Positions 38,327-48,203 of a stretch of DNA of 64,000 nt are shown here, one piece after another; the stretch's first letter is position 1; each line of letters opens with the position of its first letter. Source of the stretch: Rhodospirillaceae bacterium. GTDB lineage: Bacteria > Pseudomonadota > Alphaproteobacteria > Rhodospirillales > Rhodospirillaceae. The stretch lies in assembly GCA_002737725.1 (NCBI GenBank), contig NSIP01000001.1:186001-250000 (forward strand). Direction: 5' to 3'. Under the pieces are notes generated by a model, which did not search any database, had not been told where the DNA came from, and saw nothing but the letters and a program-made list of their open reading frames with translations. A program made the position numbers and the translations under genes.

Positions 38327-39324
38327 ATTCCAGTAGGCGATTGGGCCACATCTGCGGATGTCTCACCAATTAAGCGCGCGCGGTCCAAAGCGGCAAGGTC
38401 GTTTGCCCTTATAATACTGCGCAGAGATTCAACATAGGCCTGACCACGGCCTGAATAGCGGGTTAATGCCCCAGCCAAAGTCTGCCCGTCGAGATGCCCG
38501 GTTGCGGCCTTCATGTTGGCGCGCATGCGGCGGAACGGCTCGTAGGCGCGGTGCGTATTCAGGTTATACGCATACGCCAGCGTCGATTCATAAATATCGC
38601 GGAACGCGCGCACGCTATGGGTCTGGCCGGTGATACGGTCTTTGGGAATGATGCCAGCCTCGTCGTTCCACACCCATTGCCCATACAGCGCGTTGCCTTC
38701 TGCGGCAAAGCGCGACAACCCCCACGCACTTTCTTCGGCGGCTTGTGCTAGAACCAAGGACACTGGCAGGGGGGCGGCGCGCAGCAGCAATTCGTCGATC
38801 ATCTCGGTTTCATTCAGGTCATCGGCAGCGCCCACGTCCTCATCGTCAATCACGCGATAGACGCGCGCGAGCCGTTCGAGCTCTTCGCTTTCGGCGCGCT
38901 TGAGGTTTTTTTGGACTCTCGTTTTCTTAGCAAACCCCTCAATATCATCGCGCTCGCGCATGATTTGCTCGTTGACCGCCAGCACCAAGGGCAGCACCGC
39001 GCTGAGAAACAAACCTTTACGTCGATCAACTTCGGGGACCTGACCCAAATAATCAGGCACGGTGCGCACCAACACGCGCGGTACACCGTATCCATTACGA
39101 ATTTTCATAACGTCGTAATCGAGCTTGGCGAAGGCCTCTTCAACCGCAGAAACGGGTAAGGGATCGACGCTGACTTCCACGTCCCAATGGCCAGAGCCAT
39201 CACGCGAAGCAAAGCCGCGCCATAAAAAAAAGACGGCGAGCACCACCAATGCCAAGGCACCAGCGATACTGATGATGTGCTTTTTCTTCAGGCTTAAAGC
39301 GTTGATCGCAATGACTGCGGTCAT
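38323..39324 (-). CDS. Bax-like glucosaminidase-domain protein
   Basis: 333 residues. One N-terminal membrane anchor (about 17-37) is followed by a periplasmic domain. The core resembles E. coli Bax and the glucosaminidase/peptidoglycan hydrolase family: PVSLVLAQAAEESAWGLSRFAAEGNALYGQWVW (about 186-218) with the putative catalytic glutamate in AAEESAWG, then a lysozyme-like helical end. Predicted to cut or bind peptidoglycan. The frame overlaps the end of the deacetylase remnant by 4 bp on the opposite strand. Confidence 0.85.
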   Translation of the reverse strand: MTAVIAINALSLKKKHIISIAGALALVVLAVFFLWRGFASRDGSGHWDVEVSVDPLPVSAVEEAFAKLDYDVMKIRNGYGVPRVLVRTVPDYLGQVPEVDRRKGLFLSAVLPLVLAVNEQIMRERDDIEGFAKKTRVQKNLKRAESEELERLARVYRVIDDEDVGAADDLNETEMIDELLLRAAPLPVSLVLAQAAEESAWGLSRFAAEGNALYGQWVWNDEAGIIPKDRITGQTHSVRAFRDIYESTLAYAYNLNTHRAYEPFRRMRANMKAATGHLDGQTLAGALTRYSGRGQAYVESLRSIIRANDLAALDRARLIGETSADVAQSPTGI

Positions 39325-39341
39325 CGTTAGGGCTGCGACGT

Positions 39342-39905
39342 TTAATTAATCGCCTCGACTTGCAGCACCTCTGGTACGTAGTGGCGCAACATATTTTCAA
39401 TGCCCATCTTTAAGGTCGCTGTCGAACTGGGGCAGCCTGCGCACGAGCCGCGCATATGCAAATAGACGGTGCCCTCTTTGAACCCCTTATAGATGATATC
39501 ACCACCATCTTGGGCCACGGCGGGCCGTACGCGCGTGTCGATTAGTTCTTTAATTTGCGAAACGATTTCTGGGCTAATGCCATCGTTGAACTCTTCATCC
39601 TCACGCGCGACGTCTTCGGCGGTCCCCATCACAGGATGACCCGATGTGTAATGATCCATGATTGCCCCCAAAACCATGGGCTTGAGGGTTTGCCAGGACC
39701 TCTCGTCGATCTTGGTGACGGTGATAAAATCAGAGCCGAGAAAAACCCCCTTCACACCACCAACGCCGAACAAGATCTGCGCTAAAGGTGAACGCTCCGC
39801 AGCTTCTTCCGACGTGAAATCGGCTACGCCAGTTGCCATCACTTCGCGGCCAGGCAGGAATTTCAGCGTGGCGGGGTTGGGGGTGTCTTCAGTTTGGATG
39901 AACAT
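39342..39905 (-). CDS. nfuA: NfuA/NFU1-type iron-sulfur scaffold protein
   Basis: 187 residues from ATG 39905 (MFIQTEDTPNPATLKFLPG), preceded by AAGGAC; the 27 upstream codons of the open frame are rejected. It has an N-terminal Nfu domain (about 1-88), as in mitochondrial NFU1, then the NifU C-terminal domain (about 110-180) with the cluster-binding CxxC at C155 and C158 (GSCAGCPSS). It transfers 4Fe-4S clusters to client enzymes. It is followed by the Bax-like gene 17 bp downstream. Confidence 0.96.
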   Translation of the reverse strand: MFIQTEDTPNPATLKFLPGREVMATGVADFTSEEAAERSPLAQILFGVGGVKGVFLGSDFITVTKIDERSWQTLKPMVLGAIMDHYTSGHPVMGTAEDVAREDEEFNDGISPEIVSQIKELIDTRVRPAVAQDGGDIIYKGFKEGTVYLHMRGSCAGCPSSTATLKMGIENMLRHYVPEVLQVEAIN

Positions 39906-40026
39906 GGTGGGAAAGTCCTTATGCCGGGCGGCCTTAAGTCTCTGGCCATACATAGAGCGATCATGGGGCCTAGTCCATTCGGGCACCCCAAGGCAGACCT
40001 TTAAATAGGACTAAATCAGTCTGAAA

Positions 40027-40518
40027 TCAAGTGAGAGCGTCTACTTGGGCGTCTGACAGGTGGCCAGGAACAATCGTGACAGGGATACGGACTTTACCCG
40101 CCAAACTCCCGGACAATGCGCTGACCAGCCCACCCGGTCCCTCGGGGCCCGTGCCAGCGCCCAGCACCAGAACGGAGATTGAAGGATCTTCAGCGATCAC
40201 AGCCAGCAACTGCTCCATGGAGTCGCCCTCGCGCAAGATCACGTGCGGGTAACTTCCCATTAGCCGGTGGGCGTCAACCGCGACGGCTTTGAGCACCTCT
40301 TCGGCTTCGCTGTGGGCTTCGCGCTCCATCAACTCACCAATGCTGGCGAAGTAGTGCGAATCACGTTTGGGCACACAAGAAAACAACACCACCGCGCCAT
40401 CGGTGCGCAATGCACGGCAGCACGAAAATCGTACGGCGGCTCTCAACTCGGCGGAACGATCGACCACCAACAGAAATTTGCGCGTGGTCGATGATGCGGG
40501 TATGACGGGCTCGGTCAT
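40027..40518 (-). CDS. Universal stress protein (UspA family)
   Basis: 163 residues with the UspA alpha/beta fold: KFLLVVDRSAELRAAVRFSC at the start and VLVLGAGTGPEGPGGLVSALSGSLAGKVRIPVTIVPG at the end, where the glycine-rich loop matches the ATP-binding G-2x-G-9x-G(S/T) pattern only approximately. It is the last gene of a three-gene operon (TSUP, TIGR02186, UspA) with 2-bp spacings. The role is probably nucleotide-linked stress protection. Confidence 0.88.
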   Translation of the reverse strand: MTEPVIPASSTTRKFLLVVDRSAELRAAVRFSCCRALRTDGAVVLFSCVPKRDSHYFASIGELMEREAHSEAEEVLKAVAVDAHRLMGSYPHVILREGDSMEQLLAVIAEDPSISVLVLGAGTGPEGPGGLVSALSGSLAGKVRIPVTIVPGHLSDAQVDALT

Positions 40519-40520
40519 TC

Positions 40521-41273
40521 TTAAGCCCGCCGGAACGCAGCGCTGGCGGCCCAGCCCGCCGCAACCGCAAGCGCAATCGCCAGCAAGCCATAAATCGCAC
40601 CAAAATTATGTGCGAAGTCATAGACGTCAGCACCAAAACCAATTTTGCTGATGTTAAACGGCACAATCTCGGCGGCAGCGACGGTCCCATTGCGGAACAA
40701 ATAAATTTCGACGAAGTAAATTCCCGTCGGCACGTTCTCCGGAAACAAAATCCGCGTGCGGAATAATCGATTCGACGTGGTATTCACCGAACCCAAGCCC
40801 TCATCGTAAAGCTGAGCTGTCGTTTTTAATCGAACGAGTGATTCGCGGTAGACCTTTAAATCATCCGGCGACAAGGCCGCATCATCTGCGGTTTCTAAAC
40901 GAATATTATCGGTCCCAATCTGAAAGCGCGACAGCAAATTGGGTGGCGCAAATTCCTCCAAGGGGCGGCTTGATGCAATGCGATAGAACGATGGGACATC
41001 GCGAAAGGTCACCGATTGACGATTGACCCAAATGGGGCCGAAGCGGCTTTTTTTGCGCACCGTAATGTCGCGCGATGGGCCTTTGACGACGATGGCGATG
41101 TCTCCGGGTCCATCCGTCGCGCCGAATAGCAAAATCTCTTTCCCCGTGAATCCGGTGGTGATGGCAACTAGGTTTTCCGAAACATCAGCGACCAGGGGCG
41201 CATCTTGTGCGTGCGTTACGCTTGGCCCGAGACAAGTCGCTGCGAACAAAAGAAAGAGCGCGTGAGGCGTCAT
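40521..41273 (-). CDS. TIGR02186-type membrane-anchored protein
   Basis: About 250 residues with a signal peptide (ends near 23, VTHAQDAP), an exported beta-rich domain (VADVSENLVAITTGFTGKEILLFGATDGPGDIAIVVKGP, about 27-65) and one C-terminal membrane helix (about 225-245, IYGLLAIALAVAAGWAASA). This family almost always follows a TSUP permease in alphaproteobacteria, as here, suggesting it is an accessory subunit. Its biochemical role is unknown. ATG 41273 starts 2 nt after the TSUP stop; a GTG at 41279 would overlap that stop. Confidence 0.85.
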   Translation of the reverse strand: MTPHALFLLFAATCLGPSVTHAQDAPLVADVSENLVAITTGFTGKEILLFGATDGPGDIAIVVKGPSRDITVRKKSRFGPIWVNRQSVTFRDVPSFYRIASSRPLEEFAPPNLLSRFQIGTDNIRLETADDAALSPDDLKVYRESLVRLKTTAQLYDEGLGSVNTTSNRLFRTRILFPENVPTGIYFVEIYLFRNGTVAAAEIVPFNISKIGFGADVYDFAHNFGAIYGLLAIALAVAAGWAASAAFRRA

Positions 41274-41275
41274 GA

Positions 41276-42205
41276 TCACTTGATCTCTGCCGCGATCGAG
41301 AACAGTTCATTGGGTGTAATGACCAAGTCATAAGCCAGCTTCAAAGAAACTCCGAGCACGATCAGCGCCAACAACGAGCGCAACTGCTCGCCTTTTAACT
41401 TCACTGCAAACCGCGCGCCAATCTGCGCGCCGATCACGCCGCCTAAAAGCAATAAAATTGCCAAAATCGCATCGACGGTTTGGTTGATGGTGGCTTGCAA
41501 GAATGTCGTGTTGGCCGTCACAAAAATAATCTGGAACAGCGAGGTGCCAATCACCACTTGGGTCGGCATGCCCAACAAGTAGATCATGGCCGGCACCATG
41601 ATGAAGCCGCCGCCAACGCCCATAATCGCGGCCAAGATCCCTACAAGAAAACCGACGGCCAGCGGCAAGATCGCCGAGATATAAAGTTTCGACTTATGAA
41701 AGCGCATCTTGAAGGGCAGGCCGTGAATCCAGGTATGACGTCCGGGCCCGCGTGTGTCGGGGCTGGTTGTCGCAGCACCCGTGCGCCGCCGCATCACGCC
41801 GGGCAGGCTTTCGCGCAACATCAACGCGCCGATAATTCCTAAAAACAGAACGTAGCTCAGCGAGATCACTAGCTCGACTTGGCCCAAATCCCGCAAGATC
41901 GAAAACAGCCACACACCCAGGCCCGAGCCTAAGAACCCGCCGACCGTCAGAACACCGCCCATTTTGAAGTCGACGTTACCGCGTCCCATGTGGGCCAAGA
42001 CACCAGAGACGGACGAGGCCACAATCTGGTTGGCCTCGGTGCCCACAGCCACAGCGGGGGGTACGCCCATAAAAATCAGCAGCGGGGTCATCAAAAACCC
42101 ACCACCAACACCGAACAAGCCAGACAAGAAACCGACCGCCCCACCCATTCCCAAAATCAGGAACACGTTGACCGACATCTCAGCGATAGGAAGATAAATT
42201 TGCAT
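41276..42205 (-). CDS. TSUP (TauE/SafE) family permease, intact copy
   Basis: 309 residues with about eight membrane helices. Both inverted TSUP repeats are visible: GFLSGLFGVGGGFLMTPLLIFMGVPPAVAVGTEANQI (about 25-61) and GILAAIMGVGGGFIMVPAMIYLLGMPTQVVIGTSLFQI (about 190-227). TSUP proteins export sulfite, sulfonates or other organic anions; the substrate here is not defined. First gene of the TSUP-TIGR02186-UspA operon. It is full length, in contrast to the decayed TSUP gene at 8910. Confidence 0.93.
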   Translation of the reverse strand: MQIYLPIAEMSVNVFLILGMGGAVGFLSGLFGVGGGFLMTPLLIFMGVPPAVAVGTEANQIVASSVSGVLAHMGRGNVDFKMGGVLTVGGFLGSGLGVWLFSILRDLGQVELVISLSYVLFLGIIGALMLRESLPGVMRRRTGAATTSPDTRGPGRHTWIHGLPFKMRFHKSKLYISAILPLAVGFLVGILAAIMGVGGGFIMVPAMIYLLGMPTQVVIGTSLFQIIFVTANTTFLQATINQTVDAILAILLLLGGVIGAQIGARFAVKLKGEQLRSLLALIVLGVSLKLAYDLVITPNELFSIAAEIK

Positions 42206-42315
42206 CAGGCCCTAACGTTCAAGTCGCTTTGATGTTCTAGGCGCTGCACCCAGACGGATCAAGGTCGATATCGCCTTTGCGGCAAACTCAGTGCTTAGTC
42301 CGCGCGCCACTGGAA

Positions 42316-43257
42316 TCATGTGTGTGTCACGTTGGCCTTGTACCAAGCGTAGGTCTTGGCAATTCCCGCACGCAAGTCGGTGGTCGCCCTCCAGCCCAGC
42401 GCATGGATGCGTGCGCTGTTCATCAGTTTCTTGGGCGTCCCATCGGGCTTGCTCGCATCAAACGTAAACCCGCCCTGAAAGCCAATGACGTCGGCGATAG
42501 TTTCGGCCAATTGGCGAATTGTCACATCGCTGCCGAAGCCAACGTTGATCGGATCTTCGTGTGAATAATTTTTGAGCAGGAAGACACAAGCCTCGGCTAA
42601 ATCCTCGACGTACAGAAATTCACGCATGGGCTTGCCCGAGCCCCAAAGCACGATACTCGGCGCGCTCGCCCGTTTGCTGCGGTGGGCCTTCGCCAGCAAC
42701 GCCGGCAAAACATGGCTCGAGGCGACATCAAAGTTATCGCCCGGGCCGTATAAGTTTGTCGGCATCGCGCTGATGTAGTCGCGGCCATACTGGCGGCGAT
42801 AGGCCTGGCATAATTTAATACCGGCAATTTTGGCGATGGCATACCATTGGTTCGTGGTCTCCAATGGCCCGGTCAACAAACTATCCTCTGTGATTGGCTG
42901 TGGCGCCATGCGCGGATAGATGCAGCTCGAGCCCAGAAATAAAAGGCGGTTGATGCCAATTTTATGTGCCGTCGCAATGATGTTGGATTGAATCATAAGA
43001 TTGTCGTTGAGAAAATCCACCGGCCTTGAATCATTGGCTAAAATTCCACCGACGACAGCAGCAGCTAATACAATGACGTCGGGTTTGTTTACAGCCATCC
43101 AATCTTCCACATCTTTTTGACGCGTCAGATCAAGTTCAGCATGAGTGGCCGTCAGGATAGTGCAGTTCTCGGCTTTGAGGCGCGCTGTGATCGCCCCGCC
43201 GACCATCCCACGGTGACCGGCCACCCATATTATTTTACCTGCCAAAGAAAACGCCAT
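42316..43257 (-). CDS. fcl: GDP-L-fucose synthase
   Basis: 313-residue extended short-chain dehydrogenase converting GDP-4-keto-6-deoxy-mannose to GDP-L-fucose by epimerisation and reduction. It shows the nucleotide-binding GHRGMVGGAI (about 14-23), SSCIYPRMAPQPITEDSLLTGPLETTNQWYAIAKIAG with the YxxxK catalytic pair, and MPTNLYGPGDNFD. It lies 14 bp downstream of gmd, which supplies its substrate, so the pair feeds a fucose-containing surface polysaccharide. Confidence 0.96.
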   Translation of the reverse strand: MAFSLAGKIIWVAGHRGMVGGAITARLKAENCTILTATHAELDLTRQKDVEDWMAVNKPDVIVLAAAVVGGILANDSRPVDFLNDNLMIQSNIIATAHKIGINRLLFLGSSCIYPRMAPQPITEDSLLTGPLETTNQWYAIAKIAGIKLCQAYRRQYGRDYISAMPTNLYGPGDNFDVASSHVLPALLAKAHRSKRASAPSIVLWGSGKPMREFLYVEDLAEACVFLLKNYSHEDPINVGFGSDVTIRQLAETIADVIGFQGGFTFDASKPDGTPKKLMNSARIHALGWRATTDLRAGIAKTYAWYKANVTHT

Positions 43258-43271
43258 CGTACGAACAGACT

Positions 43272-44345
43272 TTATGAGTCGTGGCGGTCAAACCGCCCCG
43301 CTTCAGACATCACTTCGACAAGATCACTCGCCACCATTTCTTTGACCAAAGTTTTCAGCGTCGTTTTGTGTTTCCACTTCAGGATGCGATGGGCTTTGCG
43401 GGGGTCGCCCAGCAGAAAATCAACTTCGGTCGGGCGGAAATAGCGTGGATCGATGGCCACCACTACCTTGCCGGTTTTTTTGTCGAGGCCCTTTTCCTTC
43501 ACGCCCTCGCCTTTCCATTCGATCGTGCGGCCAATTTCGGCAAAAGCAAGCTCGACAAACTTGCGCACAGTATGGGTCTCGCCGGTCGCCAAGACAAAAT
43601 CATCCGGTTTTTTTTGTTGCACGATGCGCCACATGCCCTCGACATAATCGCGCGCATGGCCCCAGTCGCGCTTCGCATCAAGATTGCCTAGATAGACTTT
43701 ATCCTGCAGGCCCTTTTCAATGGATGCTACCGCGCGGGTAATTTTGCGCGTCACGAACGTTTCGCCGCGGATCGGGCTTTCGTGATTAAACAAAATTCCG
43801 TTCGAGGCGTGATAGCCATAAGCCTCGCGGTAGTTCACCGTGATCCAGTAGGCATACAATTTAGCCGCGGCATAGGGGCTTCGGGGATAGAAGGGTGTGG
43901 TCTCGCTTTGCGGCGTTTCATGAGCTTTACCGTACAGCTCAGATGTGGAGGCTTGATAAAACCGCGTTTTATCTTTCAGGCCCAGAATGCGCATGGCCTC
44001 CAGCAATCGAAGCGTGCCTATGGCATCAGAGTTGGCCGTATATTCGGGCGTCTCGAAGCTCACTTGCACGTGGCTTTGGGCAGCTAAGTTGTAGATCTCG
44101 TCAGGCTGCACTTCTTGGACAAGCCGGATCAAGTTCGTGGCATCGGTCATATCGCCGTAATGCAGAAACAGCCGCACACCCGATTCATGGCTGTCGCGAT
44201 AGAGATGATCAATCCGCCCCGTGTTGAACGAGGAGGAGCGACGTTTGACCCCGTGGACGATATAGCTCTTTTTGAGCAACAGCTCGGCAAGGTAAGCGCC
44301 GTCTTGTCCGGTCACCCCGGTGATCAAAGCAACTTTATCGGCCAT
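43272..44345 (-). CDS. gmd: GDP-mannose 4,6-dehydratase
   Basis: 357 residues from ATG 44345 ([24 protein letters not shown]); 33 upstream codons of the open frame are not family-like. [10 protein letters not shown] is the NADP-binding loop, [35 protein letters not shown] holds the catalytic Thr/Ser-Glu and YxxxK, and [14 protein letters not shown] and [13 protein letters not shown] are typical of Gmd. It catalyses the first step from GDP-mannose towards GDP-L-fucose. Divergent from the capD-like gene at 44537. Confidence 0.97.
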   Translation of the reverse strand: MADKVALITGVTGQDGAYLAELLLKKSYIVHGVKRRSSSFNTGRIDHLYRDSHESGVRLFLHYGDMTDATNLIRLVQEVQPDEIYNLAAQSHVQVSFETPEYTANSDAIGTLRLLEAMRILGLKDKTRFYQASTSELYGKAHETPQSETTPFYPRSPYAAAKLYAYWITVNYREAYGYHASNGILFNHESPIRGETFVTRKITRAVASIEKGLQDKVYLGNLDAKRDWGHARDYVEGMWRIVQQKKPDDFVLATGETHTVRKFVELAFAEIGRTIEWKGEGVKEKGLDKKTGKVVVAIDPRYFRPTEVDFLLGDPRKAHRILKWKHKTTLKTLVKEMVASDLVEVMSEAGRFDRHDS

Positions 44346-44496
44346 GGAAATCTGCAGTCCTGGAAAAAATAAAAAGGCGTCCGTTGACTGTTCTAGACCG
44401 GATTGTGGCGGCGGAAAACCCCGGCGAATATCAAATCTGCTCAACCTGTGTAGGCCTAAAAAGACACCTGAGATTCGCCAAACCTACCCCGTCTGG

Positions 44497-44518
44497 GTTA
44501 TGATCATCCCAGCATAAC
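44497..44518. promoter_or_regulatory. Inverted repeat in the gmd/capD divergent region
   Basis: GTTATG (44497-44502) and CATAAC (44513-44518) are separated by 10 nt, 18 bp before the capD-like start. TATGAT at 44499-44504 could serve as a -10 element for that gene, but no matching -35 was found. Binding protein unknown. Confidence 0.3.
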
Positions 44519-44536
44519 GAAACCAGAATTGAATCC

Positions 44537-46453
44537 GTGAGAATACTCTTTCAACCACGCAATTTGCTTGTCTATTGCCACGACGTGGCCATGGCGTATC
44601 TGGCGTTTATCACCGCCTATGCGCTTCGTCTGGGCGTCGATGCCGCCTCGTGGGAGGCGCGCGGCGTCTTGGTAACGGCCGCAGCTTTCGCAGGAATCGC
44701 CGCCGTGGTTTATCTCTTTACCGGGCTTTATCGCCATGTCTGGGAATATGTCTCGACCAAGGATGCCATGAACGTTCTGCGCTCGGCGACCTTAAGTATA
44801 CTCGTTTTCCTCCCAGCGTTGTTCTTCGTCACCCGGCTCGAAACCTTCCCGCGCTCACTGCCGATTATTGGGTGGTTTGTCCTGGTGCTGTTTCTGGCCG
44901 GGCCGCGGCTCTTGCTTCGTCTGGCCAGTGATCGTCAATTCGGGGGGGCGTGGACTCAAGCCCAAGATGGCATGCCAATACTCGTGGTCGGGGCTGGACC
45001 CGAAGGTGAGCAGTTCGTTCGCACAGTCCAGAAAAGCCGAACCACGGCCTATATCATTCTGGGTTTTGTCACGGCCAATCCCAGCCGGGTCGGACAACTG
45101 ATTCAGGGCGTGGAAGTGCTGGGCCTCGACAAAGACTTGTCCACGATCATCTCGAAACTTGGCCGCCGGGGCATGAAGCCCGAAAAAATTGTGGTCGTGC
45201 GCGCGAAGGTCTCGGGGGCCGAGCTGACGCAGTTTCTGGATGTCGCTGAAGCGCATCAGTGCGGATTGGCGCGCGTCCCACCACCAGCTGAGTTGCGCGA
45301 CCATGACGACGCCGCCCTGAAACCCCGCCCTATCGCCATTAATGATGTGCTGGGACGTCCACAGATGTCGCTTGATCGTGGTGCCATGGCCGATTTGATT
45401 CGAGGTCGACGAATTTTGGTCACAGGCGCGGGCGGCTCGATTGGCTCAGAGTTGGTTCGCCAAATTGTGGCGATTGGGCCATCGCATTTGGCGTTGGTCG
45501 ATAATGGCGAGTTCAATCTCTACACCATCGACCGCGAAATCCGCGAATGGCGCGCCAATCAATCCATGAGCACGATCTTGGCTGACGTGCGCGATGCGGC
45601 GCGACTGAAGGATGTTGTCGCGAAGGAGCGCCCCGATCTATTGTTTCATGCAGCCGCATTGAAACACGTGCCATTGGTAGAAAGTAATGTGTTGGAAGGC
45701 TTGCTGACAAATGTGATTGGCGCGCGCAACGTGGCCGAAGCATGTGTTGCTGCGCGCATACCGACGATGGTGTTGGTCTCCACCGATAAGGCCGTGAATC
45801 CTGCCAATGTCATGGGCGCGTCCAAACGCATTGCCGAGATTTTCTGCCAGGCCGAAGATCTGCGCCAATCGGCCACCAGTTTCATCACGGTACGATTTGG
45901 CAATGTGCTGGGTTCGGCGGGCTCGGTGGTGCCATTGTTCCAGCATCAGCTCGAAACCGGCGGCCCGCTCACGGTCACGCACACCGATATCGAACGCTAC
46001 TTCATGACGCCTCATGAGGCAGTTGAATTAATTCTCCAGGCCAGCGCTTTGGGCATGACCAAGCGCGATCAGGGCGCGATCTATGTGCTCGATATGGGTC
46101 AGCCGGTAAAAATCATCGACCTGGCCAAACAAATGATCCGGCTGGCTGGCAAAACCCTGGGCACCGATATCGACATTAAAATCACCGGCCTGCGGCCCGG
46201 AGAAAAACTTTATGAAGAGCTTTTTCACGGCGAAGAACCACCGCTACCCACCGGGCAAGAGGGAATTCTGCTGGCCCGCCCGCGCGTGGCCGACGCCGGC
46301 CTGATCGCTGCCCAGCTGACGGCCTTGGAGCGCGCCGCTCGTGCGCGCGACGAAGAGGGTGCGCTGGCGATTGTTGCGACCTTGGTGCCCGAAATGCGAC
46401 GGGGCCAGCCGCCCCAGTCCAAGCCACATTTGAGCATTGTGAAGTCGTCGTAG
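44537..46453 (+). CDS. CapD/WbpM-type nucleotide-sugar 4,6-dehydratase, membrane-anchored
   Basis: 638 residues. About four N-terminal membrane helices (about 10-140) are followed by a first Rossmann-like domain (about 150-270, PILVVGAGPEGEQFV) and the catalytic epimerase/dehydratase domain (about 290-560) with ILVTGAGGSIGSELVRQI, HAAALKHVPLVE and STDKAVNPANVMGASKR. In the last motif methionine replaces the usual catalytic tyrosine, a hallmark of WbpM/PglF-like C6 dehydratases. These convert UDP-GlcNAc (or GalNAc) to the 4-keto-6-deoxy sugar used for O-antigen or capsule. The start is GTG 44537 without an obvious Shine-Dalgarno. Confidence 0.93.
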   Translation: MRILFQPRNLLVYCHDVAMAYLAFITAYALRLGVDAASWEARGVLVTAAAFAGIAAVVYLFTGLYRHVWEYVSTKDAMNVLRSATLSILVFLPALFFVTRLETFPRSLPIIGWFVLVLFLAGPRLLLRLASDRQFGGAWTQAQDGMPILVVGAGPEGEQFVRTVQKSRTTAYIILGFVTANPSRVGQLIQGVEVLGLDKDLSTIISKLGRRGMKPEKIVVVRAKVSGAELTQFLDVAEAHQCGLARVPPPAELRDHDDAALKPRPIAINDVLGRPQMSLDRGAMADLIRGRRILVTGAGGSIGSELVRQIVAIGPSHLALVDNGEFNLYTIDREIREWRANQSMSTILADVRDAARLKDVVAKERPDLLFHAAALKHVPLVESNVLEGLLTNVIGARNVAEACVAARIPTMVLVSTDKAVNPANVMGASKRIAEIFCQAEDLRQSATSFITVRFGNVLGSAGSVVPLFQHQLETGGPLTVTHTDIERYFMTPHEAVELILQASALGMTKRDQGAIYVLDMGQPVKIIDLAKQMIRLAGKTLGTDIDIKITGLRPGEKLYEELFHGEEPPLPTGQEGILLARPRVADAGLIAAQLTALERAARARDEEGALAIVATLVPEMRRGQPPQSKPHLSIVKSS

Positions 46454-46561
46454 GTTCCCGCCATCTCAAAACCGAACCTCATCGAGGCGGTTCCCCCCGA
46501 CTCAGGTGTATGCTACACGGCGCGCGGTTTTGCCCCGTTGCTCAGTCGTTGAGGTCTCGCG

Positions 46562-48145
46562 ATGCCCGCCCCCGCCCCCGCCGTTCGCCGCGCATTGTTT
46601 TCCGTTTCCGATAAAACCGGCCTTGTCGGCTTTGCCGAGTTTCTGCACGGACTGGGCGTGGAGCTGATCTCCACCGGGGGCACGGCGGCTGCTTTGCGCA
46701 ACGCTAAATTGCCCGTGAAAGAAGTGGCCGATCTTACCAGCTTTCCTGAAATGCTCGATGGTCGCGTGAAAACGCTGCACCCCAAGGTGCACGGTGGCTT
46801 GCTCGGGATTCGCGGGAACGCCGAGCATGAAAAAGCCATGGCCGATCACGGTATCGTTCCCATCGATCTGGTGGTGGTGAACCTCTATCCCTTCGAAGAG
46901 ACGATTGCCAAAACCACTGATTTTGAAACCTGCATCGAGAATATCGACATCGGCGGCCCCGCCATGATTCGCGGTGCGGCTAAAAATCATGCGGGCGTGG
47001 CGGTGGTTGTGGACACCGAAGACTACGCAACTGTGATCGAGGACATAAAGGCCAACAAAGGTGCGGTCAGCGATGATCTGCGCAAGCGTCTCGCAGCCCG
47101 CGCGTATGCGCGCACGGCGGCCTACGATGCGGCCATCTCCGCGTGGTTTGCCGATGTGCTGAAGGATGACTTTCCGCGTTATTTGTCGTTTGGCGGTAAA
47201 ATCAAGCAGTCACTTCGGTATGGCGAAAACCCGCACCAAAGTGCAGCGCTGTATCTGACTACCGAACAGCGCCCCGGCATTGCCACCGCCAAACAACTGC
47301 AAGGCAAAGAACTCAGCTATAACAATATTAACGACACTGACGCCGCGTTTGAGTTGGTGGCAGAATTTTCGCAACCCGCTTGCGCGATTATCAAGCACGC
47401 CAACCCCTGCGGTGTGGCCTTAGGGGCATCGTGCTTGGAGGCTTATACCAAAGCACTGATGTGCGATCCGGTATCGGCGTTCGGCGGCATCATCGCGCTC
47501 AATCGTCCCATCGACGGCCCTACTGCTGCCAAGATCAGCGAATTGTTCACCGAGGTGGTGATCGCGCCGGGGGCCAGCGAAGAGGCCATCAGCATCTTTG
47601 CCAAGAAAAAAAATCTCCGATTGATGGTGGCCGACGCCATGCCCGACCTCAAAGCCAAGGGTCGCGCCATCCGCAATGTCGCCGGTGGGTTTTTGGTGCA
47701 GGGTCGCGATAGCGGGCACATCACCGAGAGTGATTTGAAGGTGGTCACCAAAGTCAAACCGAGCGATCAACAAACCGCTGATTTGTTATTCGCCTTTACC
47801 GTCTGCAAGCACGTGAAGTCCAATGCCATCGTCTATGTGAAAAACGGCGCGACGGTGGGCATTGGCGCAGGCCAAATGAGCCGCGTGGATTCGGCACGTA
47901 TCGCGCATTTGAAATCGAAAGAAGCCGCCCAGGCTGCGGGCCTCACCGAGGCACTGACGGTCGGTTCGGTCGTCGCCTCCGATGCCTTCTTCCCCTTCGC
48001 TGATGGCCTGTTGGTGACGGCTGAGGCCGGTGCCGTGGCGGTGATTCAGCCCGGCGGCTCAATTCGTGATGATGATGTGATTAAGGCTGCTGACGAAAAA
48101 GGCTTAGCGATGGTGCTCACGGGTATGCGGCACTTCCGGCATTGA
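46562..48145 (+). CDS. purH: Bifunctional AICAR transformylase/IMP cyclohydrolase
   Basis: Last two steps of purine synthesis. 527 residues. The N-terminal IMP cyclohydrolase (MGS-like) domain (about 1-150) has [28 protein letters not shown] and [15 protein letters not shown]. The transformylase domain (about 200-527) has [13 protein letters not shown] and [13 protein letters not shown], with the catalytic Lys-His pair at 278-279. The end FFPFADGL ... [17 protein letters not shown] is typical. The second REP-like element follows 9 bp after the stop. Confidence 0.99.
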   Translation: MPAPAPAVRRALFSVSDKTGLVGFAEFLHGLGVELISTGGTAAALRNAKLPVKEVADLTSFPEMLDGRVKTLHPKVHGGLLGIRGNAEHEKAMADHGIVPIDLVVVNLYPFEETIAKTTDFETCIENIDIGGPAMIRGAAKNHAGVAVVVDTEDYATVIEDIKANKGAVSDDLRKRLAARAYARTAAYDAAISAWFADVLKDDFPRYLSFGGKIKQSLRYGENPHQSAALYLTTEQRPGIATAKQLQGKELSYNNINDTDAAFELVAEFSQPACAIIKHANPCGVALGASCLEAYTKALMCDPVSAFGGIIALNRPIDGPTAAKISELFTEVVIAPGASEEAISIFAKKKNLRLMVADAMPDLKAKGRAIRNVAGGFLVQGRDSGHITESDLKVVTKVKPSDQQTADLLFAFTVCKHVKSNAIVYVKNGATVGIGAGQMSRVDSARIAHLKSKEAAQAAGLTEALTVGSVVASDAFFPFADGLLVTAEAGAVAVIQPGGSIRDDDVIKAADEKGLAMVLTGMRHFRH

Positions 48146-48153
48146 TTCTTCTT

Positions 48154-48203
48154 GGTTGCATTTTTCCACGCCAAGTGGAAGGCCACGTCTCGGGAAAATG
48201 CTC
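48154..48203. repeat. REP-like element, copy 2 of 3
   Basis: It begins GGTTGCATTTTTCCACGCCA and ends GTCTCGGGAAAATGCTC. The outer arms GCATTTTTCC/GGGAAAATGC can pair, and the interior contains the perfect hairpin GTGG-aagg-CCAC. It occupies the whole gap between convergent purH and the UMF1 gene and reaches into the latter's stop codon. Confidence 0.7.
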
